From Methanosarcina sp. UBA402 (GTDB lineage Archaea > Halobacteriota > Methanosarcinia > Methanosarcinales > Methanosarcinaceae), in assembly GCA_002509325.1 (NCBI GenBank), contig DADO01000070.1:1-12528 (forward strand): a stretch of DNA of 12,528 nt, read 5' to 3'. Under the pieces are notes generated by a model, which was given only the letters and a program-made list of their open reading frames with translations, was not told the DNA's origin and searched no databases. Position numbers and translations under genes: made by a program. This document shows, piece after piece, positions 1-6,285 of the stretch (positions within the stretch are counted from its first letter, which is position 1; each line of letters opens with the position of its first letter).

Positions 1-447
1 GGATTTCCTATCATCGGTGTCAGTGAGCACCTTTGAAAGCTGCCCCTCTGAGATTACGCTAAGATCTTTATTTGCGAAGCTTGAGTTTGCAGTGTACCCT
101 GCAAAATAGCGCTCTGCCATAAAGCCTATAACTTGATATGAACCCCAGTTTTTGTGTTTAAATGCAGTTTGTATGGGTTTTGTTTCATACTGCAGGTTTT
201 TCTCTTCAATTGTCCGGCTGCCCTTACTGAGCTGGACTGTCAGATTTTCGGAACCTTCTCCAGTATCCAGGTCATAATAAAAGCCTGAATAAGTCTGAGG
301 CGTCCATGTGTAGGTAAGGTTCTGGTTTGCATTTTCATCCCAGATGCGGTTGCCTGTCAAATCTGAAACCTGGGCAGCCGCATTTGTGCACAACAGCCCG
401 AGCACCAGAAATAAGCATAAAATCTTCATGTAGTTCTTAGTCCCCAA
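1..447 (-). CDS. S-layer family protein, N-terminal part (runs off left edge)
   Basis: This is the first 149 codons of a secreted protein whose remainder lies outside the window. The N-terminus is a typical signal peptide (MKILCLFLVLGLLCTNAAAQ, probable cut near AAA-Q). The mature part contains IWDENANQNLTYTWTPQ, SGFYYDLDTGEGSENLTVQL, a following NLQYET stretch and WGSYQVIGFMAERYFAGYT. I recognise these as hallmarks of the Methanosarcina S-layer duplication domain (PF07752/DUF1608 type), which builds the protein lattice outside the membrane. Two starts are possible: ATG at 429, with the nearest GGAGG 24 nt away, or TTG at 447, which lies 6 nt after GAGGAGG (454-460) and follows an in-frame stop at 460-462. 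I prefer TTG on spacing; it adds six residues before the signal peptide. Family assignment comes from remembered motifs, not an alignment. Whether this is a major lattice protein or a minor paralogue cannot be judged. Confidence 0.82.
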   Translation of the reverse strand, partial: MGTKNYMKILCLFLVLGLLCTNAAAQVSDLTGNRIWDENANQNLTYTWTPQTYSGFYYDLDTGEGSENLTVQLSKGSRTIEEKNLQYETKPIQTAFKHKNWGSYQVIGFMAERYFAGYTANSSFANKDLSVISEGQLSKVLTDTDDRKS

Positions 448-544
448 ATTAGGCCTCCTCTATGTTTTATGAAACGGGAGCGTGATTTTCAGGCTTCCGA
501 GATGGAAAAAATAGAAAAAAATAATTTCCTGGACACCCTGAATA

Positions 545-560
545 TATCCTGATGAGGATA
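545..560. other. Perfect short hairpin in S-layer leader
   Basis: TATCCT, loop GATG, AGGATA form a perfect 6-bp stem with a 4-nt loop. It lies about 100 nt before the S-layer start, inside the predicted leader. The flanking GGAC (531-534) and GTCC (566-569) could close an outer stem. Function unknown; it may affect mRNA stability or translation. Confidence 0.35.
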
Positions 561-582
561 CCCCCGTCCATTTAGGTTAATA

Positions 583-605
583 TCAAAGTATCAAAGTATC
601 AAAGT
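583..605. repeat. 8-bp tandem repeat (ATCAAAGT-like, about 3 copies)
   Basis: The phrase TATCAAAG is repeated about three times in a row just upstream of the S-layer leader hairpin. It is a simple short repeat, probably from replication slippage. Confidence 0.6.
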
Positions 606-688
606 TATTTGACTTAGTATATTTCTAATAACACTGACATCTAATAAAAATTTTTGGGTGTTATATTAGATTTTTGGGAAATTACGGG

Positions 689-697
689 ATATAAAAT
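689..697 (-). promoter_or_regulatory. Possible TATA box for the S-layer gene
   Basis: On the minus strand this reads TTTTATAT in an AT-rich setting. It would place transcription start near 665 and give a leader of about 220 nt. Long leaders are common in methanosarcinal genes. The region is AT-rich, so chance matches are likely. Confidence 0.3.
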
Positions 698-748
698 TAA
701 AAAATCAAGAAGGAATCCAGGCCACAAAAGCAGTAAAGCTGTTTCCAA

Positions 749-844
749 CCGCTTTTTTAAAACCACAATTAATTTATAAGCCGCTTTTTTAAAACCATAA
801 CAAATTTATAAACCGCTTTTTTAAAACTATAAGAATATCAAAAA
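749..844. repeat. 32-bp tandem repeat, three copies
   Basis: Copies begin at 749, 781 and 813, exactly 32 bp apart. Each opens with CCGCTTTTTTAAAA. The first two end in AATTTATAA-like sequence and the third has decayed. There are no unique spacers, so this is not a CRISPR array. The array lies between the S-layer gene and cca and touches the left target duplication of the mobile element at 849-970. The TATA-like core in each unit means a promoter or protein-binding role is possible, but nothing in the sequence proves it. Confidence 0.8.
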
Positions 845-848
845 CTAC
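841..848. repeat. Left target-site duplication (AAAACTAC)
   Basis: This is identical to 971-978 across the 122-bp element. Both copies abut the inverted ends exactly, as expected for a transposition footprint. Confidence 0.72.
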
Positions 849-970
849 GGCCCTGTAGAAATCCTCTGAAATAATAGATTTCAATAAATTTAAACTGAGC
901 AGTCAGACCTGGATATACTTATCTTTTTTCAGCCTCTTTCATCTGGTGTAGATAGGTTTTCTACAGAGCC
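849..970. mobile_element. MITE-like non-autonomous element, 122 bp, with 8-bp target duplication
   Basis: The ends are imperfect inverted repeats: 849-865 matches the reverse complement of 954-970 at 15 of 17 bases (GGCCCTGTAGAAA against GGCTCTGTAGAAA). AAAACTAC occurs immediately outside both ends (841-848 and 971-978), a perfect 8-bp target duplication. The interior has no coding capacity. Ends starting GGCTCTGT and an 8-bp duplication resemble what is known for IS6-family elements, but I infer this from memory, and another transposase family could be responsible. No transposase gene is in the window, so movement would need one elsewhere in the genome. Confidence 0.75.
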
Positions 971-978
971 AAAACTAC
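971..978. repeat. Right target-site duplication (AAAACTAC)
   Basis: This is the perfect partner of 841-848, directly outside the right inverted end. Confidence 0.72.
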
Positions 979-1028
979 TATTTTAACACTATGAATAAAT
1001 TCACAAATCCCCCTTTTCTTCTATAGTC

Positions 1029-1047
1029 AACTTGATATCCACAAGTT
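1029..1047. other. Short inverted repeat upstream of cca
   Basis: AACTTG and CAAGTT enclose a 7-nt loop. It lies about 30 bp upstream of the likely TATA box for cca and could be an operator or a chance dyad. Confidence 0.3.
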
Positions 1048-1074
1048 ATAAGTTTGAAGAGGCGATTTCTGACT

Positions 1075-1082
1075 CTTATAAG
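1075..1082 (+). promoter_or_regulatory. Possible TATA box for cca
   Basis: CTTATAAG lies 78 bp before the ATG at 1161. With an archaeal spacing of about 25 bp, transcription would start near 1105 and leave a leader of about 55 nt. Confidence 0.35.
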
Positions 1083-1160
1083 TAGAAACCAGTACAATTA
1101 AGATTTATTCTGCAGAGTAAGACAGAGTAAAAACAGTAAAAATATGGAGCCGTCTTTGGC

Positions 1161-2525
1161 ATGGAAACATATACAGACATTCCCGAAGAATTAAAGCTTG
1201 CAGTCCTTGAGAGAATAAAACCCACCGAATCTGAGAAAGAAAGACTCCTGTCAGTCCAGGAGGAACTCACCTCGCAGGTTAAAGCTGCAACAGAGAAGCT
1301 TTACATCCAGGACGTGCTTGTAAAAATAGTGGGTTCCGCTGCCAGAGGCACCTGGCTTTCAGGCACTCATGACATTGATATTTTTATAAGCTTTCCTGAA
1401 GAGACGCCCAGAAAGGAACTTGAATCCCTTGGCATGGCAATTGCGAGGGAAGTGGCAAAACATGCCGAGCATGCCGAAGACCGCCACGCTGAACACCCCT
1501 ACCTGAATATTACATACAAAGGCTTTGATGTAGACCTTGTCCCCTGCTTCAGGGTTGCCTCGGCTTCCCGGATAAAATCTGCAGTTGATAGGACGCCTTT
1601 TCATAACGATTTTGTCAAACCCCGCATAACAGGACACGAAGCCGATGTCCTGCTTTTGAAGCAGTTTATGCGCGGAGGCGGAGTCTATGGCTCGGAATTA
1701 AAGACCCAGGGCTTTTCAGGCTACCTGACCGAACTCCTGATTATTCACTACGGCTCCTTCGAAAAAACCGTTCGGGCAGCCTGCTCCTGGAAACCCGGAG
1801 AGAAAATCGATATAATGCATCATGCGGAAATCGAGCACGGTGAATCTCTTGTAATGGTCGACCCTACCGACCCTAAGCGGAACGTGGCAGCAGCTCTTTC
1901 CCTTGACAAATTCTGTATGTTCATAGACCACTGCCGGGAATTTTTAAAAAGCCCGGAACTCAGTTTCTTCTTCCCAGCCCCTCTCCTCCCCCTCGAGGGC
2001 AGTGAAATTCTGGAAAGGCTTGAAAGCCGGAAGAGTACCCAGCTTGCAATCGTCTTCAAAACCCCGGATGTGGTAGAGGATGTACTCTATCCGCAGCTCT
2101 ATAAAATGGAGCAAGCCGCCGCCGCCCTTCTGAAAGAATATGATTTTACAGTGATAAAAACCGGGGTCTGGTCAGGCAAACCCGAAACCGCAGTTCTGCT
2201 GGAACTTATCTCAGGCACCCTTCCCAACGTGAAAAAACACATCGGCCCCCCCGTCTGGGTAAAAGTACACGCCGAGAAGTTCAAGGAAAAATATCAGGGA
2301 GCAGACGGCGTTTTCGGAGGCTATATCGAAAACGGAAAATACGTCTTTGAAATCCTGCGCAAGTACCCGACGGCAAAAGGGCTTCTAGAAGAACGGCTCA
2401 TGAGCTGCTCTCTTGGAAAACAGGTGCATCAGAGCGTGAATGAGGGGTTTGAGATTATTGAGGATGCCGGGATTTGTAGGGTAAAGGATCAGGATTTCAG
2501 GGTTTTTTTGAGGGGATGGATGTAA
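1161..2525 (+). CDS. cca: CCA-adding enzyme (tRNA nucleotidyltransferase), archaeal class I
   Basis: This cytoplasmic enzyme adds or repairs the 3'-terminal CCA of tRNAs using CTP and ATP without a nucleic acid template. The 454-residue length matches archaeal class I enzymes. The nucleotidyltransferase signature is clear at residues 58-73: GSAARGTWLSGTHDID, where D71 and D73 are two metal-binding carboxylates. The third is D125 in DVDLVPCF. The rest fits the central and tRNA-binding tail domains, ending in VFLRGWM. The ATG at 1161 follows GGAG (1146-1149) by 11 nt, a slightly long spacing, and no better in-frame start is seen. The gene stands alone: upstream lie the MITE and 32-bp repeats, downstream a repeat-rich spacer. 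All catalytic residues expected of the family are present, so it should be active. Confidence 0.96.
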   Translation: METYTDIPEELKLAVLERIKPTESEKERLLSVQEELTSQVKAATEKLYIQDVLVKIVGSAARGTWLSGTHDIDIFISFPEETPRKELESLGMAIAREVAKHAEHAEDRHAEHPYLNITYKGFDVDLVPCFRVASASRIKSAVDRTPFHNDFVKPRITGHEADVLLLKQFMRGGGVYGSELKTQGFSGYLTELLIIHYGSFEKTVRAACSWKPGEKIDIMHHAEIEHGESLVMVDPTDPKRNVAAALSLDKFCMFIDHCREFLKSPELSFFFPAPLLPLEGSEILERLESRKSTQLAIVFKTPDVVEDVLYPQLYKMEQAAAALLKEYDFTVIKTGVWSGKPETAVLLELISGTLPNVKKHIGPPVWVKVHAEKFKEKYQGADGVFGGYIENGKYVFEILRKYPTAKGLLEERLMSCSLGKQVHQSVNEGFEIIEDAGICRVKDQDFRVFLRGWM

Positions 2526-2552
2526 ATTTACTTTCAAGTAGAGGCCATACTG

Positions 2553-2608
2553 TATTAATTTGTTGTTATTAATTTGTTGTTATTAATTTGTTGTTATTAA
2601 TTTGTTGT
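2553..2608. repeat. 14-bp tandem repeat, four perfect copies
   Basis: TATTAATTTGTTGT is repeated four times with no mismatch (2553, 2567, 2581, 2595), starting 27 bp after the cca stop codon. Perfect identity implies recent expansion or correction. On the plus strand the array is T-rich and could help terminate cca transcription, but it contains no long T run. Confidence 0.9.
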
Positions 2609-3300
2609 TTATACAAAGCGGAATTTTCCATAATTTTTTTTAGTGAATCTTGCCCGCTAACTCCGAAAAACAAAAAAGAAAATGTTTAACATTATTATTA
2701 GAAATTATAATATTTAAGAAGATCGTTAGAATATTTTCAAATCATTCCAGAACCGGAATCTACAGAATCTCACACCTGTGCATGGGTAATAAAGTGAGAG
2801 TGCTGAAATATGAATTTTGATCTTTTTTGGATTCCATGAATACATTGTGGCAGCCAGGATGGATGTTAAATAATCGAAACGACTTTCTTAAGAGCTAGTA
2901 TTTTAGATGTTCATTAGTGGTCTGTTTAAACTAGAAGATAGTACTTAAATGAGATATCTGTATTAGAAATATTGTTATTTGGAAGATTATCCTAAAAATA
3001 GACTAAACAACATCTTATTTTAATTATTATTGGATTCTGAATTATATTTCTACAGCGATTATATATCTTGGATAATTATTTCCTTTGTTGTATGATTTGA
3101 AGTCACTCTCATCGGCATATAAAATGGAGAAAAATTTACCAATATTATCTCAGAAACGAGTTTAGATAATTAAATCGAAGCTTGTTTATTAACTGGGAAA
3201 TAATAATTGGTAAACAAATTATATCGACAGGTGGGAGTGAATCAAAAATCAACATGCCTAATATTGCACTGAATTGGGCTAAAATTAATCAATAGAGATA
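2609..3300. other. AT-rich spacer with no supported gene
   Basis: I read through this stretch on the plus strand and found only open frames of about 20 codons or fewer, none with a good ribosome-binding site. It holds several weak dyads, for example CTCAC near 2769 with GTGAG near 2795, and TCACTCTCA near 3103 with a near-complementary TGGGAGTGA near 3232. It probably contains the promoter and a long leader for the repeat protein that follows. A small RNA cannot be excluded. Confidence 0.5.
3115..3124 (+). promoter_or_regulatory. Possible TATA box for the Trp/His repeat protein
   Basis: The local sequence GGCATATAAAATGG contains a good TATA-like core. It would start a transcript near 3147 with a leader of about 170 nt. 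A second candidate, ATTATATATC, lies near 3059. Neither can be chosen with certainty. Confidence 0.3.
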
Positions 3301-3303
3301 AAA

Positions 3304-3308
3304 GGGGG
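3304..3308 (+). promoter_or_regulatory. Ribosome-binding site (GGGGG) for the repeat protein
   Basis: AGGGGGAT precedes ATG 3318 by 9 nt and TTG 3315 by 6 nt. It supports a start here rather than at the internal ATG 3342, which has no such site. Confidence 0.7.
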
Positions 3309-3317
3309 ATAAAATTG

Positions 3318-3650
3318 ATGGGAGAACAAACATTTAACAAAATGAAAAAGACTGTAGCCATTTTGACGGCAGTCTTTTTTATAGCAACATTGGCAGCAGT
3401 GTCAGCAAGCGCACAGCCTTATCCGGTTTTTCGCGGCCCTGTTGGTCATCCACATATGAGGTGGGACGGTCACAATTGGTGGGACGATGATCACAACTGG
3501 AGATGGGATGGTCATAACTGGTATGACAATGATCACAACTGGCGCTGGGACGGTCACCACTGGTGGGACGATGAAAACCACTGGCGCTGGGACGGCCACT
3601 ATTGGTGGAACGGCAACTATTGGTGGGACGGCCACTATTGGCAACGCTAA
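3318..3650 (+). CDS. Small secreted Trp/His/Asp-rich repeat protein, function unknown
   Basis: This 110-residue protein has an N-terminal signal peptide (KKTVAILTAVFFIATLAA, probable cut after ASA at residue 32) and so is likely exported. From residue 49 it consists of five tandem repeats beginning WDGH: three units of 14 residues (W49, W63, W77; typical form WDGHNWWDDDHNWR), one of 12 (W91) and a partial last one (W103). The roughly 78-residue mature part contains 17 Trp, 11 His and 12 Asp, with one Cys-free chain. The composition suggests a surface, polysaccharide-binding or metal-binding role, but I do not recognise the family. At DNA level the repeats have a 42-bp period (3462-3503, 3504-3545, 3546-3587), with third-position differences that show selection on the protein. 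TTG at 3315 is an alternative start. It is a single gene, converging on the glycosylase gene. Confidence 0.85.
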   Translation: MGEQTFNKMKKTVAILTAVFFIATLAAVSASAQPYPVFRGPVGHPHMRWDGHNWWDDDHNWRWDGHNWYDNDHNWRWDGHHWWDDENHWRWDGHYWWNGNYWWDGHYWQR

Positions 3651-3731
3651 TATATTAATTTAATTTTTTCTGGATTTTTGATTACAATTCTGAACGTGGA
3701 AGATAATTCCTTTTGAGAATTTCTTGAGAAT

Positions 3732-3794
3732 CCTGGGAAAATTAAAAAATCTCAAATTTCGAGACTTTTTATTGACTTTTTATTATTTCCCAGG
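3732..3794. terminator. Probable bidirectional terminator between converging genes
   Basis: An inner hairpin TCTC (3750-3753), 7-nt loop, GAGA (3761-3764) is followed on the plus strand by CTTTTTATT and on the minus strand by a T6 run (complement of 3744-3749). It could therefore stop transcripts from both sides. An outer perfect inverted repeat, CCTGGGAAA (3732-3740) with TTTCCCAGG (3786-3794), encloses it. The site lies between the stop codons of the converging repeat-protein and glycosylase genes, as expected. Confidence 0.65.
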
Positions 3795-3852
3795 GTTTGA
3801 TTGAGATCAATTGCAAAGATCAACTGCGTATCTCAATGCTAATTTTGACAAT

Positions 3853-4695
3853 TTAATAAAGATTTACAAACCCTTCAACCCTTTTTTGATAATAGAGATA
3901 CTGCTGAGCATACCCACAATAAGAGCCAAAATATTCCCGTCCCCAGTCTCCCATACAGCTCATACTTGTGCAGGTTTCAAAGAACTCGTCGTCGATATGG
4001 TAATGCTGGATGATTTGCCTGATATGGGTATCTACCGGAAAGGCTTCCATTTTCTCGAAAGCGAAAAGAAGTACACAGTCGGCAACCTTTTCCCCTATGC
4101 CGCGGAGCCTCATAAGGCGTTCCCGCGCATACCTGTACTCTAGGCGGAAAAGCACGTCAAGCTCCAGCTCGCCGGAAGCCACTTCTTCAGCTGCGGCTTT
4201 TATGTTTCGGGTTCTGAAGCCCAGCTTGCATTTTTCAAGCGTGGAAGGATCGGCATTTGCAAGGGTCTCGGGATCGGGAAAGCTGAAATACCCTGGTTCG
4301 AGCTCTTCCCCCAAAAACTGGCTGAGCAGGTAGATTCGTTTCTGGATTGTAGGGATGCTTGAGGCTGTTGCGAGCATATACGAAATCAGGCACTCCCAGG
4401 GGTCCTGCCGGATCAGCCGCAAGCCCCTGTATTCACAGATCGCTCGGTCGATCAGAAGGTCCCGATTTATGCTTTCGTAGATTGAAGGCAGGTCGTCGTT
4501 CAGGCGGAAGTAATGAGTAAAAAAATCAGGTAGAAGTTCAGAATCAACAACCAGCTCTCCGCTGTCCTGCGAAAGCCGGATAACCTGGTCTCCTACAACT
4601 CCTGTCCACCAGTCTCCGTCCCGCTTCCAGCGGAATACCTGCCCGCAGTCAAGTGTATAATTAAGGTCAAAGAGTTCGGGGTTAAGCCTGTACAT
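3853..4695 (-). CDS. ogg: 8-oxoguanine DNA glycosylase/AP lyase, OGG1 type
   Basis: This base-excision repair enzyme removes 8-oxoguanine from DNA and nicks the strand. The N-terminal OGG domain shows DCGQVFRW (residues 16-23). The helix-hairpin-helix/GPD domain shows LRGIGEKVADCV (197-208) with catalytic lysine K203, and PVDTH with catalytic aspartate D222. A late SYCGYAQQYLYY matches the family's C-terminal helix. One oddity: where the OGG1 family usually has SSNNNI, this protein has TASSIPTI (residues 110-117), so the conserved asparagines are absent. I chose ATG 4695 (280 residues) because GGGGG (4706-4710) lies 10 nt ahead of it. A TTG at 4704 would add three residues but sits only 1 nt from that site. 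The gene overlaps the upstream kinase gene by 14 bases, which suggests translational coupling. Confidence 0.93.
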   Translation of the reverse strand: MYRLNPELFDLNYTLDCGQVFRWKRDGDWWTGVVGDQVIRLSQDSGELVVDSELLPDFFTHYFRLNDDLPSIYESINRDLLIDRAICEYRGLRLIRQDPWECLISYMLATASSIPTIQKRIYLLSQFLGEELEPGYFSFPDPETLANADPSTLEKCKLGFRTRNIKAAAEEVASGELELDVLFRLEYRYARERLMRLRGIGEKVADCVLLFAFEKMEAFPVDTHIRQIIQHYHIDDEFFETCTSMSCMGDWGREYFGSYCGYAQQYLYYQKRVEGFVNLY

Positions 4696-6214
4696 TGAGC
4701 TCAAGCCCCCTTAGAAAAATCCCAGCAGTTAATGTGTCTCCCAGCCCGACCGTAGTTACAGGCGTTTTGGAAAGCAATGTGGGGAGCATGCAGATTAAAT
4801 AACCCTCCCAGAGAGCATAAGCGCCCTGCCTGAGAGTTTTTCCATTAAAAGTTTTAAGGAAAGCTTCGATCTGTTCTCTTCCAAATGTGCTTTCCTGAAG
4901 TTTCAAAGCCGCCTCTTCCACGAATTCCCGTCCTTCAAGCCTGCCTGTGGCTGCATATGCGCCTGCACACCTAACTCCGAATTCCAGGGCTTCAAGTTTT
5001 TCTCCGGCAGCCTTCTGGAACATTGAGCTTTCAGAATCTTCCATTGAATCATCCATTGAATCTTCAATTTCTACTGAGGGTTGGAAATCTGTATGACTTT
5101 CGGAATGCGGATTAGAACTGGATTTTAAATCCAGTTTAGAGGTAAAATCTAGTTTAGAGACTGTCAGCACAAATTCCCTGGTGTGAATCAGGAGCTCTTT
5201 ATGTCTGTACCTTGATGCCAGCCTGCATGCAGCACGGGTTACAGCTTCTGCTTCCATATTTAGAAGTCCTTCTCCTGGAACCCCGTGCAGGTTATAGAGC
5301 ATTGCGAGCTCGTCTTCATTCATTCCAAGGCTATCAGAAAGATCTGCACACTTCAGAAAGACCGAATTTACAATATTTTTATTTGCGAAATGTCCGAATT
5401 CCAGGTGAATCCGAAGCTTATTGTTTCTCGCTTTCCAGCTTCTGAGCTGGGAGATGGCATTATCAAGAATTGTTTCATAGGTGCTGCCGTCAGGATAGTT
5501 CTCAAGCAGGAGATGAAAACCCGAGATAAGTATACCATCAATTTCGTGGACATGTTGGAAGGCATACTGTTCAAATGCAGGATTGGCAAAGAGCCTTAGA
5601 TTTAAGTGATCGCAGGTCGCTATGAAGCGATTTTCCCTCGGGACCTTTATTTCTGTCCCGTACAGGGAAAATGTCTCACCCTCGGAAAAATCAAAAACAA
5701 AATGTATGGGTTCCTGGCTGCTGGAAACTGTACCCTTATTTTCTTCAGACTCTTCTCCTGCATTCTTATTTTCTTCAGGCTCCTCGCCTGTGTTTTCCTT
5801 CATCTGCATGAGGGTATCCGGGAAGTAAATTGCTTTTTTTGAGAAGAGCGACAGCTGGGTTTTTGAGGGCACTGCTACATTTGGAATTACCCTGGAAGCG
5901 CCTAGCTGGGAGAGGGCATTTGCCATTATTCCGGCGTTTCCGCCCATTCTTACAAGGGATTTTTCAAAATAACGGTTTTTAAGGAATTTGAAGGCCGAAT
6001 GCTCAAAAACAAGCCATTCGGCTCCATATCCATTTTTCATACAATAGGCGAGCCCTGCCACAAAATCCGCTTCTGAAATAATTTTTCCGGGTGGATATTC
6101 AATTTTATTAAGGATTTCGGCCTCTTCAAAGGTTTCCAGCAGTTCCGAAATTTCAGCCCCACTGACCCTGTATACTGAGTCTATGTTAACGTTATATCCG
6201 CAAAGTATATTCAT
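4682..6214 (-). CDS. ADP-dependent sugar kinase paralogue with acidic inserts
   Basis: This 510-residue protein belongs to the ADP-dependent phosphofructokinase/glucokinase family (PF04587, ribokinase fold). Visible motifs are YNVNID (7-12), RMGGNAG (89-95), HLE (270-272), NEDE (299-302) and the C-terminal GLGD (490-493), whose D493 should be the catalytic base. All key positions are present, so catalysis is plausible, but the substrate is unknown. Two low-complexity acidic inserts are absent from the neighbouring kinase: residues about 138-169 (GEEPEENKNA/GEESEENKGT) and about 354-399 (including SMDDSMEDSESS). Both arose from short in-frame DNA duplications. The gene follows the other kinase gene by 71 nt and overlaps ogg at its end. 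Start ATG 6214 has AGGA about 10 nt upstream, within a duplicated 16-bp segment. Glucokinase, phosphofructokinase or a nucleoside kinase are all possible. Confidence 0.85.
   Translation of the reverse strand: MNILCGYNVNIDSVYRVSGAEISELLETFEEAEILNKIEYPPGKIISEADFVAGLAYCMKNGYGAEWLVFEHSAFKFLKNRYFEKSLVRMGGNAGIMANALSQLGASRVIPNVAVPSKTQLSLFSKKAIYFPDTLMQMKENTGEEPEENKNAGEESEENKGTVSSSQEPIHFVFDFSEGETFSLYGTEIKVPRENRFIATCDHLNLRLFANPAFEQYAFQHVHEIDGILISGFHLLLENYPDGSTYETILDNAISQLRSWKARNNKLRIHLEFGHFANKNIVNSVFLKCADLSDSLGMNEDELAMLYNLHGVPGEGLLNMEAEAVTRAACRLASRYRHKELLIHTREFVLTVSKLDFTSKLDLKSSSNPHSESHTDFQPSVEIEDSMDDSMEDSESSMFQKAAGEKLEALEFGVRCAGAYAATGRLEGREFVEEAALKLQESTFGREQIEAFLKTFNGKTLRQGAYALWEGYLICMLPTLLSKTPVTTVGLGDTLTAGIFLRGLELNVQA
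5735..5794. repeat. 30-bp in-frame tandem duplication in the kinase paralogue
   Basis: 5735-5764 and 5765-5794 match at about 25 of 30 bases. They encode the repeated GEEPEENK/GEESEENK of the first acidic insert. The length is a multiple of three, so the frame is kept. Confidence 0.75.
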
Positions 6215-6216
6215 CT

Positions 6217-6248
6217 AACCAGTTCCTGTATCAACCAGTTCCTGTATC
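6217..6248. repeat. 16-bp perfect tandem duplication carrying the ribosome-binding site
   Basis: AACCAGTTCCTGTATC occurs twice head to tail (6217-6232, 6233-6248), directly before the kinase-paralogue start. On the minus strand each copy contains ACAGGA. The duplication therefore created two potential ribosome-binding sites, the nearer one correctly spaced from ATG 6214. Confidence 0.85.
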
Positions 6249-6285
6249 CATGGAATGGGAGGTTTCGGATTAAATGAAAGAGGAT

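Noticed and set aside
749..844. CRISPR-like periodic repeats
   Set aside because: The 32-bp units are directly adjacent, with no unique spacers and no cas genes nearby.
2839..2901. 20-codon frame starting MNTLWQPGW in the long spacer
   Set aside because: Too short, with no ribosome-binding site and no recognisable similarity.
3402..3644. Minus-strand open frame of 80 codons opposite the repeat protein
   Set aside because: It is Val/Pro-rich only because it is the complement of the Trp/His repeat codons. The plus strand has the signal peptide and ribosome-binding site.
3732..3794. A second MITE suggested by the 9-bp inverted repeat
   Set aside because: No target duplication flanks it, and the position between converging genes is better explained by termination.
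4682..6214. Pseudogene, because of low-complexity inserts
   Set aside because: The frame is intact over 510 codons and all catalytic and metal motifs are present.
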